A DNA stretch of 31,679 nucleotides from Smittium culicis. Its lineage: Eukaryota; Kickxellomycota; Harpellomycetes; Harpellales; Legeriomycetaceae. The position numbers and the translations under genes are program-made. Location of the stretch: contig LSSN01000360.1 of assembly GCA_001970855.1 (NCBI GenBank), positions 1 through 31,679 on the forward strand. Direction: 5' to 3'. Of the stretch, positions 9,633 through 22,857 are shown piece by piece. The notes beneath the pieces were generated by a model. The model was not told the origin of the DNA, did no database searches, and saw nothing but the letters and a program-made list of their open reading frames with translations. Numbering within the stretch: the first letter of the stretch is position 1; every line of letters starts with the position of its first letter.

Positions 9633-12600
9633 TTAAAATTCCATAGGCTTTATAAAAGACGCTGCTTGGTTTCTTTCAGTTTCTTTAAACGCTGCTGAAT
9701 TCGATGAATTCATCTTTGCTTTCTTGTTTGAAGAGCTTGGATTTTTGTCAAATTTTCGCACTAAGAAATTAATATAGGAAATTTTCATTTAAAAATTATC
9801 GTTTATTAATATTATAAAATAATAAACACTTATTAAAAATCAGGATTACCTTTGTCGCTGTCATTAGAAAAATAGGCAGATTTTTTATTTGTTGCTTTTT
9901 CTGATATACTTGGTTCACTAAAGCTCGAATTATCTGAAAATCCAAAGCCCTGAAGTTTAGATATAGTGCTACCATGCAAGATCTCATTTTTATCGTTTCT
10001 ATTTAAAGCTGGATCCCGCCCACTGCTCTCGTTTTGGCTCGCTTCAACGCTGGGCATCGAGCTAGCTACTTCAATCGTGATCCTCTCTAGCATATTTTCA
10101 AACTTTGTTGAATTGGGCCCTAAACTCAAGTATGTGACCAAGTTGCCTCTAAAGTTGGTCTCTGTTATTTCTGTGAAAGCTTTCTTTGTCACTAATAGCC
10201 GAAGCAGTTCTACCAAGTCGTCTTTTTTATAGTTTTTACAAAATCCGAAAAGATCAAGGTTATTATCACCAATTTCTAAGATTTTTTTAGCTCTTGAGCC
10301 ACGAGATACATCTACGATGTACAACAACGTAACTTTTCTCCCTGTGGAGAGGATCCTTTTGGCAAGCTTTATCATATTACTTGATAATTCTGTATAGTCC
10401 ACTAAATTCACCACTCTATTTTCCTTTGCTAGACAGTTGTCGCAACTTTTGACGCATAAATTTGAATCAAAATTTTCTCCAAAATACGATAGGACCAACT
10501 TTCTTCTACATTCAGTCCTATTTTCGCAAAATTGAATAACACGGTTCAGGTTCTCAGTTTGCCTTTCTTTGTGGAATTTATTGCCTTCACCTTCCTCGAT
10601 AAATTTTTCTATTGTTCTCTTGTCACGGTAGCTATAGAATAAAACACATGTTGATGGTTTTCCGTCTCTACCAGCTCTTCCTGTTTCTTGGTAATACGAC
10701 TCTATGGAATCAGGGAAAGTGTGGTGAATAACAAAGCGTACATCAGGCTTATCAATCCCCATACCAAATGCAACTGTTGCGACTATTATCGAAATTCTAT
10801 TCTCTTGCCAATCGAGCTGAATTCTCTGTCTATCTTCTTTTGCTAAGCCAGCGTGATAGTATCCTGCGCTTATTCCAGATTTAGTCTGCAGCATCTCTGT
10901 AACTTTTTCACAATTGGCTTTGCTTCTACAATAAATAATGCCAGATTTTCCATGGTATCTTGATAAAACGAACGAGCTGATTTCTGATATTACGTCATTA
11001 GACTTTTTGCGGATTTCATAGAATAAATTGGGTCTATTGAAGGAGGATGAAAGGGTTAGGCACCCTTTGATGTTTAGATTTGATATAATGTCGGATTGGA
11101 CACGCATGTTAGCAGTTGCAGTTAGAGCCATGAATGGGATTCCAGGGTATTGTCGCTTATAGTTTCCAATCAAGACATAATCAGGTCTGAAGTCGTGGCC
11201 CCATTGTGAAACACAGTGAGCTTCGTCAACAACAAATCGTGCCAGAAGTTTCCTGTTGTATAAAGAGTCGATAGCCTCTCGCATTTTATCGCTTTTGCTC
11301 AACATTTCTGGGGTAACGTATAATAATCTTAATCTGGGATCTCTTTTTGATATTTCGTCAAAAGCAAAATTGCGCTGTGCAGCATTAAGGTCACCGGTCA
11401 GTGCGATTGAGGGGATACCCCAAGCCACTAAATGATTCACTTGATCTTGCATTAAAGCTAAGAGAGGGGATATTACAACTGTAACGCCACGGGTATTTCC
11501 TGTTTGAATAACAGCAGGTAGCTGATAGCATAAGCTCTTTCCACCGCCAGTTGGCATCAAAACAAAGACGTTTTTTCCGCTAAGAGTTGCATCGATAGCA
11601 TCAAGTTGTTTCGGCCTAAATTCAGACATTTTGAATATTTGGTGAAGGGCTTTAGCAACTTCCCTAGACCACTTATGTTTAAACTCTATTCTTTTCGGTG
11701 GAGCGGGTTTAGGAGGCTGGTTTATTGTTCGGCTGGATAGTGGTAAGTCATCTTTGGACTCAGAAAAGGCGGATTGATAAGATCTAGTGCTAAAGCTGCT
11801 TTCTACCGTACTTAAGATATCATCATCGATATGAATAAGTTCCATTGAACTACGTTTAGATGATTGGGGCTGATTTTTTCGGGTTTTTTGTAATTTTTTT
11901 AAAGACTCAATTTGTCCTAGGACCTTGATTCTAATATAATAATTAAAGAAGATTGAAAGTAATGGTTAATTATTCAGGATATAATGTAAAGCGAGAAAAT
12001 ATAAGGCGCTACAGTTATATGCTCAGACTAAAGCATTACCTCTCTTCTTTCAGTTTTTCTATTTTTAAGTTTGCAGATGAGGAGTTGCTAAGCTCAATGT
12101 CACAAATCTCGTCACTAATTCTTGCTTTCCTCATTAGTAAAGACTCCAACTTCAACTCCAAATCCTTTTCCTATAAATAATTAGCAAATGTCAAATAAAT
12201 ATTGTCGTGTCAAACATTGTCAAATATTGTCGTGTCAAGTATTATCGTGTCAAATATTATCGTGTCAAACATTATCGTGTCAAACCATTTTGTTACTCAA
12301 GAGAAAAAACAGCAATAAAGCCATGAAAAAAATTCAGAAACAGAAATATGTTTGGCATTTGATAAAAACATGATTATTGTGATTGATTGACACTGAGTTC
12401 TAGACGCGAAAAAAATCTAGAAAAGCTAAGAAATGCTTTGGATTAATAAAAAAAATCTACGTACGCTGAGCAAATCTCCAAAATTATCGCTATTATTATT
12501 CGGTAGGTTGTCATGAGCCAAAGGTCTTTTCGGTGGAAATTTCTACGATGAATGTAATATAAAGCTAATTTATAAATAAAATGCTGAATCTAACTTGAAA

Positions 12601-14037
12601 CCTGATAAATGTAAAGGTAACAAGAAAACAAAACGCTATATGTTTAGTTATAAAGTACTCTATAAGATTCCAAGTATACATTTTCAGTCGTCTCGCTGTT
12701 TGTGATCGTTGCCTCTTCATCGAGATCAATGTCGTCAAAATTAAAATTATTCTCTAAAAATTCTAAATCGTCAAACTCCGAAACGTCAAAGGTATTTACT
12801 TCATCGACATTTAAATTATCCTCTTTAACAATTATTTCGACATCTCTATCTGGGACTTGCTCAATAAATGCCATGTCGTTTTCGATCTTATCTATAGTAT
12901 ATTCTAATTTATCGCTACTATTATGTAGAGTCTTTGACAAGTCAGTGCAATTCATATCATCAATTAAATCTATGGGGCTCAAATACTCAGAATCTTCCTC
13001 TAAATCAATAAATTCCTTTTTGACTTTACTACTTTGTGGCGTTTCTTTTTTAGCTTTACGCTCGTTATTAAATTTAGGCGGTTCACTAGACTTCACCATT
13101 GATTTCACTCCTTTAGAGCTTGGAGGGGATGGTATGGAGTTTTTAATCTTCAATTCTGAATTGCTAATAACCTCCTCAATCAAAGAATCGCTAAAATAGT
13201 CAATCTCTTCAATTTCATCATTTATGTTGTCATATACTTTTTCGAAGTAATTTTTAGATTTCTTTGTGCTTAAATCTGTTTTTTTAGAAGAACTTAATGT
13301 TTTGAAACTCATGAAATCGTCATCACTTTCGATCGAATCGATCAACTGTTTTTTCGTTAACCTCGGTGTCTTAAAACCTAAAATATATTCACTCTTAACT
13401 ATAGAAACTTTTAAAATATTGATTTTTTTATTTAAAAATATATATATTACCATTTTCGATTTTAGGATTTGAACTTTCTATTTCATCTAATATCACTATC
13501 TCAGAAGTTGCCATCACTTTATTATCTAGGGGATTAAAAACAAACGTCCATAAATTTTAATTTTTAAAAAAATTAAACATAATCAAATAATTCTAATTTC
13601 TTCTATATTATTGTCGGAAATCATTAAGATTTAAAAAATGTTTGAATAATTTGAATTAAAACCTTTTGGCGATTTCGTTATCTTTTTTCTTGTACTACTT
13701 TCAGGAACACCACTATTAATTACACTACTGAAACTAAATTAATTAGTCCTATATATAAATCTTAAAATTTAAAGTATCTAAATTTAAAAATACCCTTCCC
13801 TAGGAATCGTTTTATTATCGTATGTTGCTTTAGAAAAAATATTTCCAGTGGCTTCGGAATTCGGCTTTAATAAATCTAATCGCAAAAATAATAAAAAATA
13901 TTAGCATGCTACTATAAAAACAAATCGGTTAAGTGCGCACATTTCTGGATTATCGATTCGTTTGTTCTATTTTCTATTAGCTTTTTGTACTCCTTTAGTA
14001 AAGACTTGAAATTATTTTTAGTTGCAGGCAATTCCAT
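9633..14037 (-). CDS. RecQ-family DNA helicase, BLM/Sgs1 type, nine exons
   Basis: Exons: 14037-13941, 13875-13794, 13727-13663, 13525-13451, 13377-12680, 12542-12465, 12170-12040, 11930-9850, 9760-9633. They total 3435 nt, 1144 residues, in frame throughout. Residues 1-430 are a charged, largely disordered N-terminus with acidic stretches (about 303-328). A Lys/Glu-rich helical segment lies near 366-425. The helicase core starts near 490: Walker A PTGGGKS 535-541, DEAH 644-647 in VVDEAHCVSQWGHDFRPDY, ALTATANMRVQ, motif VI QETGRAGRDG 823-832. The RQC zinc site is C883/C901/C905/C908 and the winged helix about 914-1027. The DEAH and ALTATAN contexts are of BLM type. The 3'-5' helicase unwinds recombination and stalled-fork intermediates in the nucleus. 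After RQC only about 115 low-complexity residues follow, so no HRDC domain is visible. The core is certain. The first three exons are less so, because the first donor reads GTGCGC and the third GTTTTA. Confidence 0.88.
12201..12285. repeat. 15-bp minisatellite inside a RecQ intron
   Basis: Tandem units of the form attRtcgtgtcaaaY: five full 15-bp copies plus one shortened 10-bp copy second in the array. The units differ by one to three bases. The array sits in the 294-bp intron 12171-12464, the longest intron of the gene. It makes a false Cys/Gln/Ser-rich plus-strand ORF. Length is probably variable between strains. Confidence 0.93.
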
Positions 14038-14384
14038 TATTATTAGAAAAACATCTCTGGAGTAAAATAACTAAATAAAACAGCCTTAAAATGCTTTCAA
14101 AATGGCGCGAATTAATACTACCAATTACAGCTACTTTTCTTCAAAAACTGGAACTTATTTAGATTCGATATAATATGATACGATTTATTTTACTTTAATT
14201 TTTCTAAATTTTTTATTTTTTTAGCTAACTATAATACTCGCCAGCATTATATAAAAAAATCATTTCCTAAAATTGCATATGTGTGCTAATTTTATTATTA
14301 TTGTAATACGCTTTTTTGAATCACCAATCACGATTTGACTTTTTCCGCATTAGCTATAAATCCTTTGACTTATTTATTTTATTT
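14038..14384. other. Short intergenic stretch 5' of the RecQ gene
   Basis: Presumed promoter of the RecQ gene (leftward) and 5' flank of the small plus-strand ORF. A plus-strand ORF begins ATGGCGCGAATTAA near 14102, but it ends after 23 codons and the next 130 bases contain no GT dinucleotide that could serve as a donor, so I do not annotate it. Confidence 0.45.
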
Positions 14385-14600
14385 ATGAGCGTAACTTTTA
14401 ATAGGCCTATTTATACAACACAAAAAGTATCTCTAGACTACTTATTCCGCATTATTTTAACTCTTTTCGCTATTGGCTACTGGTGTTTATTATTTGATAG
14501 TTTCAATATACAAAGTATTGGCCACAACCTAAAGTTCAAGTTCTATAATGTATCAACGTTATACTTGAAGCAATGCCTGGGTGGATCTTTCAGATGGTAG
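14385..14600 (+). CDS. Small ORF with one membrane segment, tail altered by a retroposed insertion
   Basis: From the ATG at 14385 the ORF gives 71 residues with one hydrophobic segment (about residues 18-35, around IILTLFAIGYWCLLF). I recognise no family. The last 11 codons are not original: the ORF runs into the insertion at 14566. If the insertion and one duplication copy are removed, the frame continues from the second copy for a few codons (CIKLL) and stops at 14808-14810, giving 65 residues. The insertion therefore replaces only the extreme C-terminus. The ORF could be a real small membrane protein, an exon of a larger gene (CGCATTAG at 14346-14353 would be a fair acceptor), or chance. 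Confidence 0.35.
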   Translation: MSVTFNRPIYTTQKVSLDYLFRIILTLFAIGYWCLLFDSFNIQSIGHNLKFKFYNVSTLYLKQCLGGSFRW

Positions 14601-14793
14601 ATTGATCCCATTTCCCTTTAGGTACGCAGCCGGTAGACCGGCAGAGGAAATTATTAGTAATAGAATATTAGTTTTTTTATGCCTTGCACCGAATTTCTAT
14701 TTTTTTAGTTTATTTACCGCATATTTTCTATTATTTTTATTGTACCAATAAAATTCCGTGATAAAAAAAAAAAAAATGTATCAACGTTATACT
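14547..14793 (+). mobile_element. Retroposed cDNA fragment with poly(A) tail and 19-bp target-site duplications
   Basis: The 19-mer aatgtatcaacgttatact occurs at 14547-14565 and again at 14775-14793. Between them lie about 209 bp that start GC-rich, contain a 6-bp hairpin (GCCGGT AG ACCGGC near 14629-14642), become AT-rich like a 3' UTR, carry AATAAA at 14747-14752 and end 10 bases later in a run of about 14 A abutting the second duplication. This is the hallmark of target-primed reverse transcription: a 5'-truncated mRNA copy or LINE/SINE end. The first about 100 bases are open in one frame (WVDLSDGRLIPFPFRYAAG), which may be the C-terminus of the source protein. The source is not identified. 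Confidence 0.82.
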
Positions 14794-14810
14794 GTATAAA
14801 ACTACTTTAA

Positions 14811-16337
<1,527 letters not shown>

Positions 16338-19300
16338 GTGTAAATTAAAAAAATTGAGTTAGAAAAAAATCTTTCATAATTTCGATCAATGATATTAAAG
16401 TTAATTGATTCTATACACGATATAAACCATATATATTATAATTTCGATTACGAATAGATTACATCCCGATGTGGATAATTCGATTAATCAAAAAAATTTT
16501 ATTTTATTTAGTATTTTACTCAAATTTATTTCTGCACATTTCTTTTAATTTACTACTAAATTTATTCTACCTGTTTTAATATCCAGACTCGGTGAAAGAA
16601 ATTAATTTTAATTAGATTAATTTTGTTAAAAATATTCTTTAATTAATGCAAATTTATTTTTTGTGAATTCGATTTCAAGTTGCAGCATCTCGATCGATGA
16701 CTGAGATTATTTAAAGGTATACTTTTTTAGAAGAGCTTCAATTTAATCATCTATAAATAATAGTTATCCAAATTATCAAATGAATTAGCTCCATATAATT
16801 AAAATTCCTCCTCTGATATTTTCATTTGAGAATTTTTTTCATCGATGCTGGGGCCAATGAGTTTTTTTCCTTTAAATTCCTTTATTCATTTCATTCAAAT
16901 AAATAATTAATTAAATCACACACTATGAAGATCTTAAATTTTATTTACTCAGAAATTTCTATGATGTGAACATATTTCCTTTAGCCAATATTCATTCTCT
17001 TCTATTATGGTTTAATGCCTTTAAATATCCATTCGCTATATTCCTTTAATAAAAATTCATAATTTTTTTGCAACTAAAATTTCCCCAAAATTTCTGAAAT
17101 TTTAATGGATAATTCACTAAAACCAATTCTCAGTCTATCTTTGACAAAATGTATTAAAAAGATATTTTATGAATTTTTAGAATATTTTTACCTTTCAATA
17201 TAAGGTACTCAATTGATTGATTCTGGTTCTGAACATTTGTTTATATGATATTAAATATCTGGCTTTAATATTTCTAGACTCTTTAAAAATAAGTGTTTCT
17301 TTATCTTTCATGGTTCTTACTAGTAGTTTATATTATAAGCTGTTTAAAAATTTTTATTCATCATATTAATGTATATAATGGGCTTAGAACATCTTTTTTA
17401 TATAGTTATAAATCATAAAAGTTAGAAACTGATTTTATGTGGCATTTATAAAAGCTTATTTTATTTTTCGTATACTTTTATAAATATATTTCCGCTAATT
17501 TTTACACTTAATTGAAAATTATTTAATGAATAATATTTCAATATAATGAGGATTGAGCTATTCTATATGTAAAATGTTTTATCAGTAATTTCATTTCATA
17601 AAAAATTGAAATTTTATTAAATAAGATTTTTTAATATATTTATACTGCTTAAATTCGCCTCTTTTACTTACTCTAAATTTTTTTATTTTAAAAAATTTCA
17701 CATAAATACAATCCACTTTAATATTTTTTCAAATACTCACATCGTTTGTCAACTTGAAGTGCAAATATATATTATTTTTATACTTAATTTCATAAATATA
17801 AATTCAAAATGCACAGCTTGTTTTTTCCGGGCTAAAGCGTATATTCTAATTTCTTCTTTAAATATTCTATTAATAAAATTAAAAAAATATCAAAATCTAA
17901 TACTTTTTAATTTAGTATTTTATAGATAACGGATTTTAATTTCAAGTTTTTATAGGTAATTTTTAAGAAATCTCAATTTTAATAAGCTCATTAGTATATT
18001 TATTCTGTAGTTTTAATACTGTCTATTGATAAGATATACCTAATTAATATAATTTAAATATCATAAATAGAATAAATCACTCAATTTAAGAGAAAAATTG
18101 AAAATTACAATAACTATATAAAAAAAATTCTAAAATTTAAATTAGATATCAGGTAATAAAAAATGAAATCAAACACTTATACAACATAAAAAATTTTTAA
18201 AATATCAAAAATCACATAAATATAAGAAATAAATATTGAAAGATACCCCAATCTATAGTAATGCTTATGTGAAATATTATTAGTTAATGATAAATAATTA
18301 ATCAAAAAACGATCTAGTTATATTTTTATACTTTAGTTTCATATTTATTATTTATGCATGATTTATACATTATTTTATTTAATTATATCCCATATTAAAT
18401 TATTGGATTTAATAGAATTAATATTTATACTAATTAATTTTATATATCGTGCTCCCAGAATGTAGAATATTTATCGAGCCCAATTTTTTTTATGCACTCA
18501 CTTTTACAATCACTAAAAACTCATTTTTTTATTCTAAGAATAATTATTTCATCAATATAAATTTTAAATGTGAATCTTGTATAAACTTTGGTTTTATATT
18601 TTTGAAATTTAAAATATAAAGGGTAATATTATTGAATATTTATTAGATATAAGAAAAAAATCTTCTTTACTTTGTTTTCTTCATTAATATGCGATAATTT
18701 TTGGATGAATAAAAATATTTATCAATAAATTAGCTAAATTTCATAATTATAAATCCCTGATAAATTGAATAATATTAAAAAAAATATTTTATATAAATGA
18801 GCACATTAAACATAAGCAATCAGTTATTTGAAATGATATTAATGAATATGTACTATAAAAATCGTATTTTTTATTATCGCATAGAAAATTCAATTTAATA
18901 TTTGTAAGTTTCCTTATAATAATAAATTGTAAAAACTCTCTTATTTGTTATATAACCATCATGCTTATGTTTGATATTTAATAATTTATTATTAAATTTC
19001 TAAAAAATGATTTCATTCAATAATATAACTATTATTAACAGTATCGATAATTCTATCAAATAATATCGTTACATCATCAAAGTGCTCTAGATTATATGTG
19101 ATCAGTATTGAGTAATTTGGATTTAATTCCAATAAACATAATTAAATGTTGTAAAAAAATACATTGGATATACTGGAATGCAAAAAAGTGAATATCTTTT
19201 GTGTTTATTAAATATCATAAAATGAAATTTTTTTATAATAGTATTGTGCTTATTGAGTTTAAATATATTATTTTTTGATAAAAAAAATAATGAAATTTTT

Positions 19301-19688
19301 ATTTTCCCAGATAAATCGGTTATTTTTTATCATTCAGCATCACTTGTAGCATTAAGAATAAATAAAACCAATATTCTCTGAAATTAGAATTCAAAAATTC
19401 AACCCTTTTCCGTCAAAAATACTTCAAAAAAATGAATTTTTTGATTCAATCAAGTTTTATAAGCTGATTTATAATTTTTCGCTAAAAAAATAGACCAATA
19501 AGATTTTATCCATGGAATTAAATTACAATTATTGAACTATGTTTTCTATAATTGGTTGAAAAAAAAAGCAGTCTACCACTCGAGAAAGGGTTAACCAAAA
19601 TTTTTTTCTAATCTAGCATATTTAAAATAGCTATTAATGCGGTTGTTTAGAGTCAATAATTTACGATAAAAATTTATGATTTTATATT

Positions 19689-19730
19689 TATAGTTATAGT
19701 TATAGTTATAGTTATAGTTATAGTTATAGT
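19689..19730. repeat. (TTATAG)7 hexamer repeat
   Basis: Seven perfect copies of a 6-bp unit, 42 nt in total, inside the AT-rich block. The unit is not a known fungal telomere repeat, so I treat it as an ordinary microsatellite. Confidence 0.9.
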
Positions 19731-22700
19731 GATTTAAATACAGTTTAAAACTTTAAGATCTATTCTTCCAATAATATAAATAAATCTAATTATGCAAGAA
19801 CTAATTTTGTGAATAAAAAAAGATCAAAATTTTTTTAGTAGAAAAAAATCTAAAAAGCAATAAATATGAAGATTAAATTTTCAAAATTAAATGAAAATTG
19901 AATTTTCTATTATATTAGGTTTCCCAAAAAAAAAAACATATTTTACTGAATTAAAGTGCAGAATCATACTAAAAAAATTAGTAGTTTAAAATGAGTCAAT
20001 TGAATATATCTATTATTCATTCGTGTTATATAAAATTCTAAATTCCAAGTGTTCATTATGGTTACTTTAAATTATTCGAATATAATAGTGTAAAAATTTT
20101 TAATTAATATAGATAAATACGGAAAAATACAGAAAAAACATTTAAAAACCATCTAAATCGGTAAATAACCAAATAATAAATATCAACGTGAATATGAAAT
20201 AATTTTACTATAAAAATATTTACGAATTTGGTTTTGAAATTTATGACTCAGAGATAATTCGCTCGAAATATTTTTCTTTTTTATTTAAACATTTTATAAA
20301 AATTTTTTTGCTTAATTATAGAACTCACTAAAAAAAAATTATAATAAAACTCTTAAAATATCGAGCTACTAATTTTTTTTATTTCAATGTAATTATCACT
20401 TTACATCAATTTTATTGTTTATGTATGAGAAAATGAATTTTCAATAATGTTTAAAAAAAAATTCGTTCAAATAAATTAGATATTATAAAAATATAAAAAA
20501 ATTTTACTACTATTTTATCTCATACTCTCTTTCTTATTTTTTTTAGTTTTCGTATTCTAAATTTTGGAATTTATAGATAATGAATTTAATCGTAGTTAAT
20601 CGTAGTTAATTCAATACTATTATTAGATATTTTTCACATATTATACCATTTTTTTCGTTGATATCACCAACATGGTTTTTCTTTTTAGATTAAAATTAAA
20701 AAAATTTTTATTCCATTCTTAAATCTATTTTTTCAATACTGAATTGTATTTTTGGTCTTTTATTATATGCCTCAATTCATTTAATATACATAATGGTAAT
20801 TTTAGACCTTTGAAATCCGTTATTTCAATGCTAATTTGACTGTTTGCTCTTTTTTTATTCCCCATTCGCCCCCTCCTTTCCTATATCAAGTAAATTTAAC
20901 TATTTATAAAATTTTTTTGGATAGAATATCTTTTATCTTCTTTGAAAAATTTTCTGCAAATTTATAATCGCTCAATATATTTTATAAATATTCCAGATAG
21001 ATATTTATGACTTATATTTCATTTAAAAACTTGAAATTATCATCAATTGGAACAAAATTTAGTTCTAAAATCTGTTTTATTCCATATACGAAAACTATAT
21101 TATCGGATTTGTTAAGAAAAATTCGAAATATTCAATTGTTCAGAGTGAAAAAATCAAATAATTTGCAATTAAAAAACACTTTTAGAGGATTCTTTGATTT
21201 TTTCTTGTAAATAAATTCATCAGAGAATTTGATATTATTTCTTTGGTAGGTTTTCCATATACAGGGAAAACATATTTTTTTCGATTCTAAAAATGCCATC
21301 TCAGAGTTAACTCTGTTATATACACAATTATTCGAAATAATGATAAATTAATATACCATCAATATAATTTTATTGCATATACCGGATTCATAACTCAAAA
21401 ATCATCTCGCAGAAAATTTTTTCCATATTAAAAAGTAATTTCAAGAATAATGGCGTAGCCGAATCTGACTTGTTTCGCTCACAATTAAATATATTATCAA
21501 ATTATATTTTCGTGTAATTTCAATCAAAAATTCATTCTTTCTAGGTAATTTTGAATGTTTTTGGAGCGAAAATATTTCAAAGTATATTTTTGAACTTCTT
21601 TATGGTCTCGAGATAAGAATTCAATATCCTTAAACCCGTGGATATGTTATCTTTAATTATAAATTATAAAATCATCGACTATCAATAATTTTAACCAAAT
21701 CTACAACCAAAAGTATCAATTTTTTCACACAGCGGTATATTTAAATCAGTTTAGTAGTTATAAAAATAAAAGACATAAGTATGGATATAAACATCTTTTA
21801 AGCTTCATTTATTAATAGAAAATTTAATTATTTTTCATTCAAGAATGCAAATTTTCAACTAATATTATAATTATTTTTAAATATTTAAACATATATTATT
21901 TTGCATATGGTAGCTATTAATCAGTTATCTATTCAAATTTAACTACAAGTTTTAAAAATAATAGAATTTGAATATATCTCTTAAGCGAATAATAATTTAA
22001 TCGAAAATTTTAATAACGATAATATAATATATATAAATATTATATTTTTTAGGTAAAAACATAAGTGCCCAAACTTGTATTGAGAAATTTTGCTTTGAGA
22101 AAATATTTTCCAATAAAAGCGTTTCATAAAAAAATTTCGAGCTTATTTTTTCGTTTCAAAATTTAATCCTATGAGGTTTCGTTTAGTATAATGCCATTCT
22201 GTATAAAAGCTTACAGAAAATAAAAAATTCCTTATTAAATTAACCACAAATCTCCTATTTAATGAAACTCAAAGATAGTATAGTAAGCGCTATTATTTTC
22301 CCCATTTTTTAATAATTTTGAAAAATATTTTTCAAAAAATTTTAATATTCCAATACGGATTTAGAATTTCTCTATTTAATTTGATATATATGAATTTCCA
22401 AAAAATGTACTTGGAACTATACTTATCGACTCTGAAACCAGTTAAAAATCAATTAAAAATATAATAAATTAAAAAAAAATGAATATTAGTAAATGAAAAA
22501 ATACAATTAAATATCTTAATGAGACATTATTTTATACAATTGACGCAATAATTAGCTATTTCATCTAAATTATGATCTGAAAGCATATATTTAATGTTTG
22601 ATTTTTTTATAAGAATTTTTTTCTAAAAATTCAAATATTTAATATTAGAACTCTCCTCAACCTTTAAAAAATCACATATTTATTTTAACTAATTAATACT

Positions 22701-22825
22701 AAAATTAAATCTATTTATTTAAATTAGTATAATATCAATAATTAATATTGAAGTCAAAAAATTTAAAAATTATCAGCAGCCTCGCTTCAATACTCTTTTT
22801 AATATTAAATTTGTTATTGTTAAAA

Positions 22826-22826
<1 letters not shown>

Positions 22827-22856
<30 letters not shown>

Positions 22857-22857
22857 A
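22827..22857. repeat. (AAAT)n tetramer repeat
   Basis: About eight perfect AAAT units inside the AT-rich block. Simple sequence with no further support for a function. Confidence 0.9.

Noticed and set aside
12188..12373. Plus-strand ORF rich in Cys, Gln and Ser
   Set aside because: It is the 15-bp minisatellite read in frame, inside a RecQ intron on the other strand.
12644..13453. Separate acidic protein of 269 residues
   Set aside because: Its first 26 codons are an intron and its last codons pass a donor site. The body is an internal exon of the RecQ gene, and phases fit on both sides.
21007..21210. 67-codon ORF in the AT-rich block
   Set aside because: Composition follows the surrounding DNA; no domain, no neighbours and no splice context.
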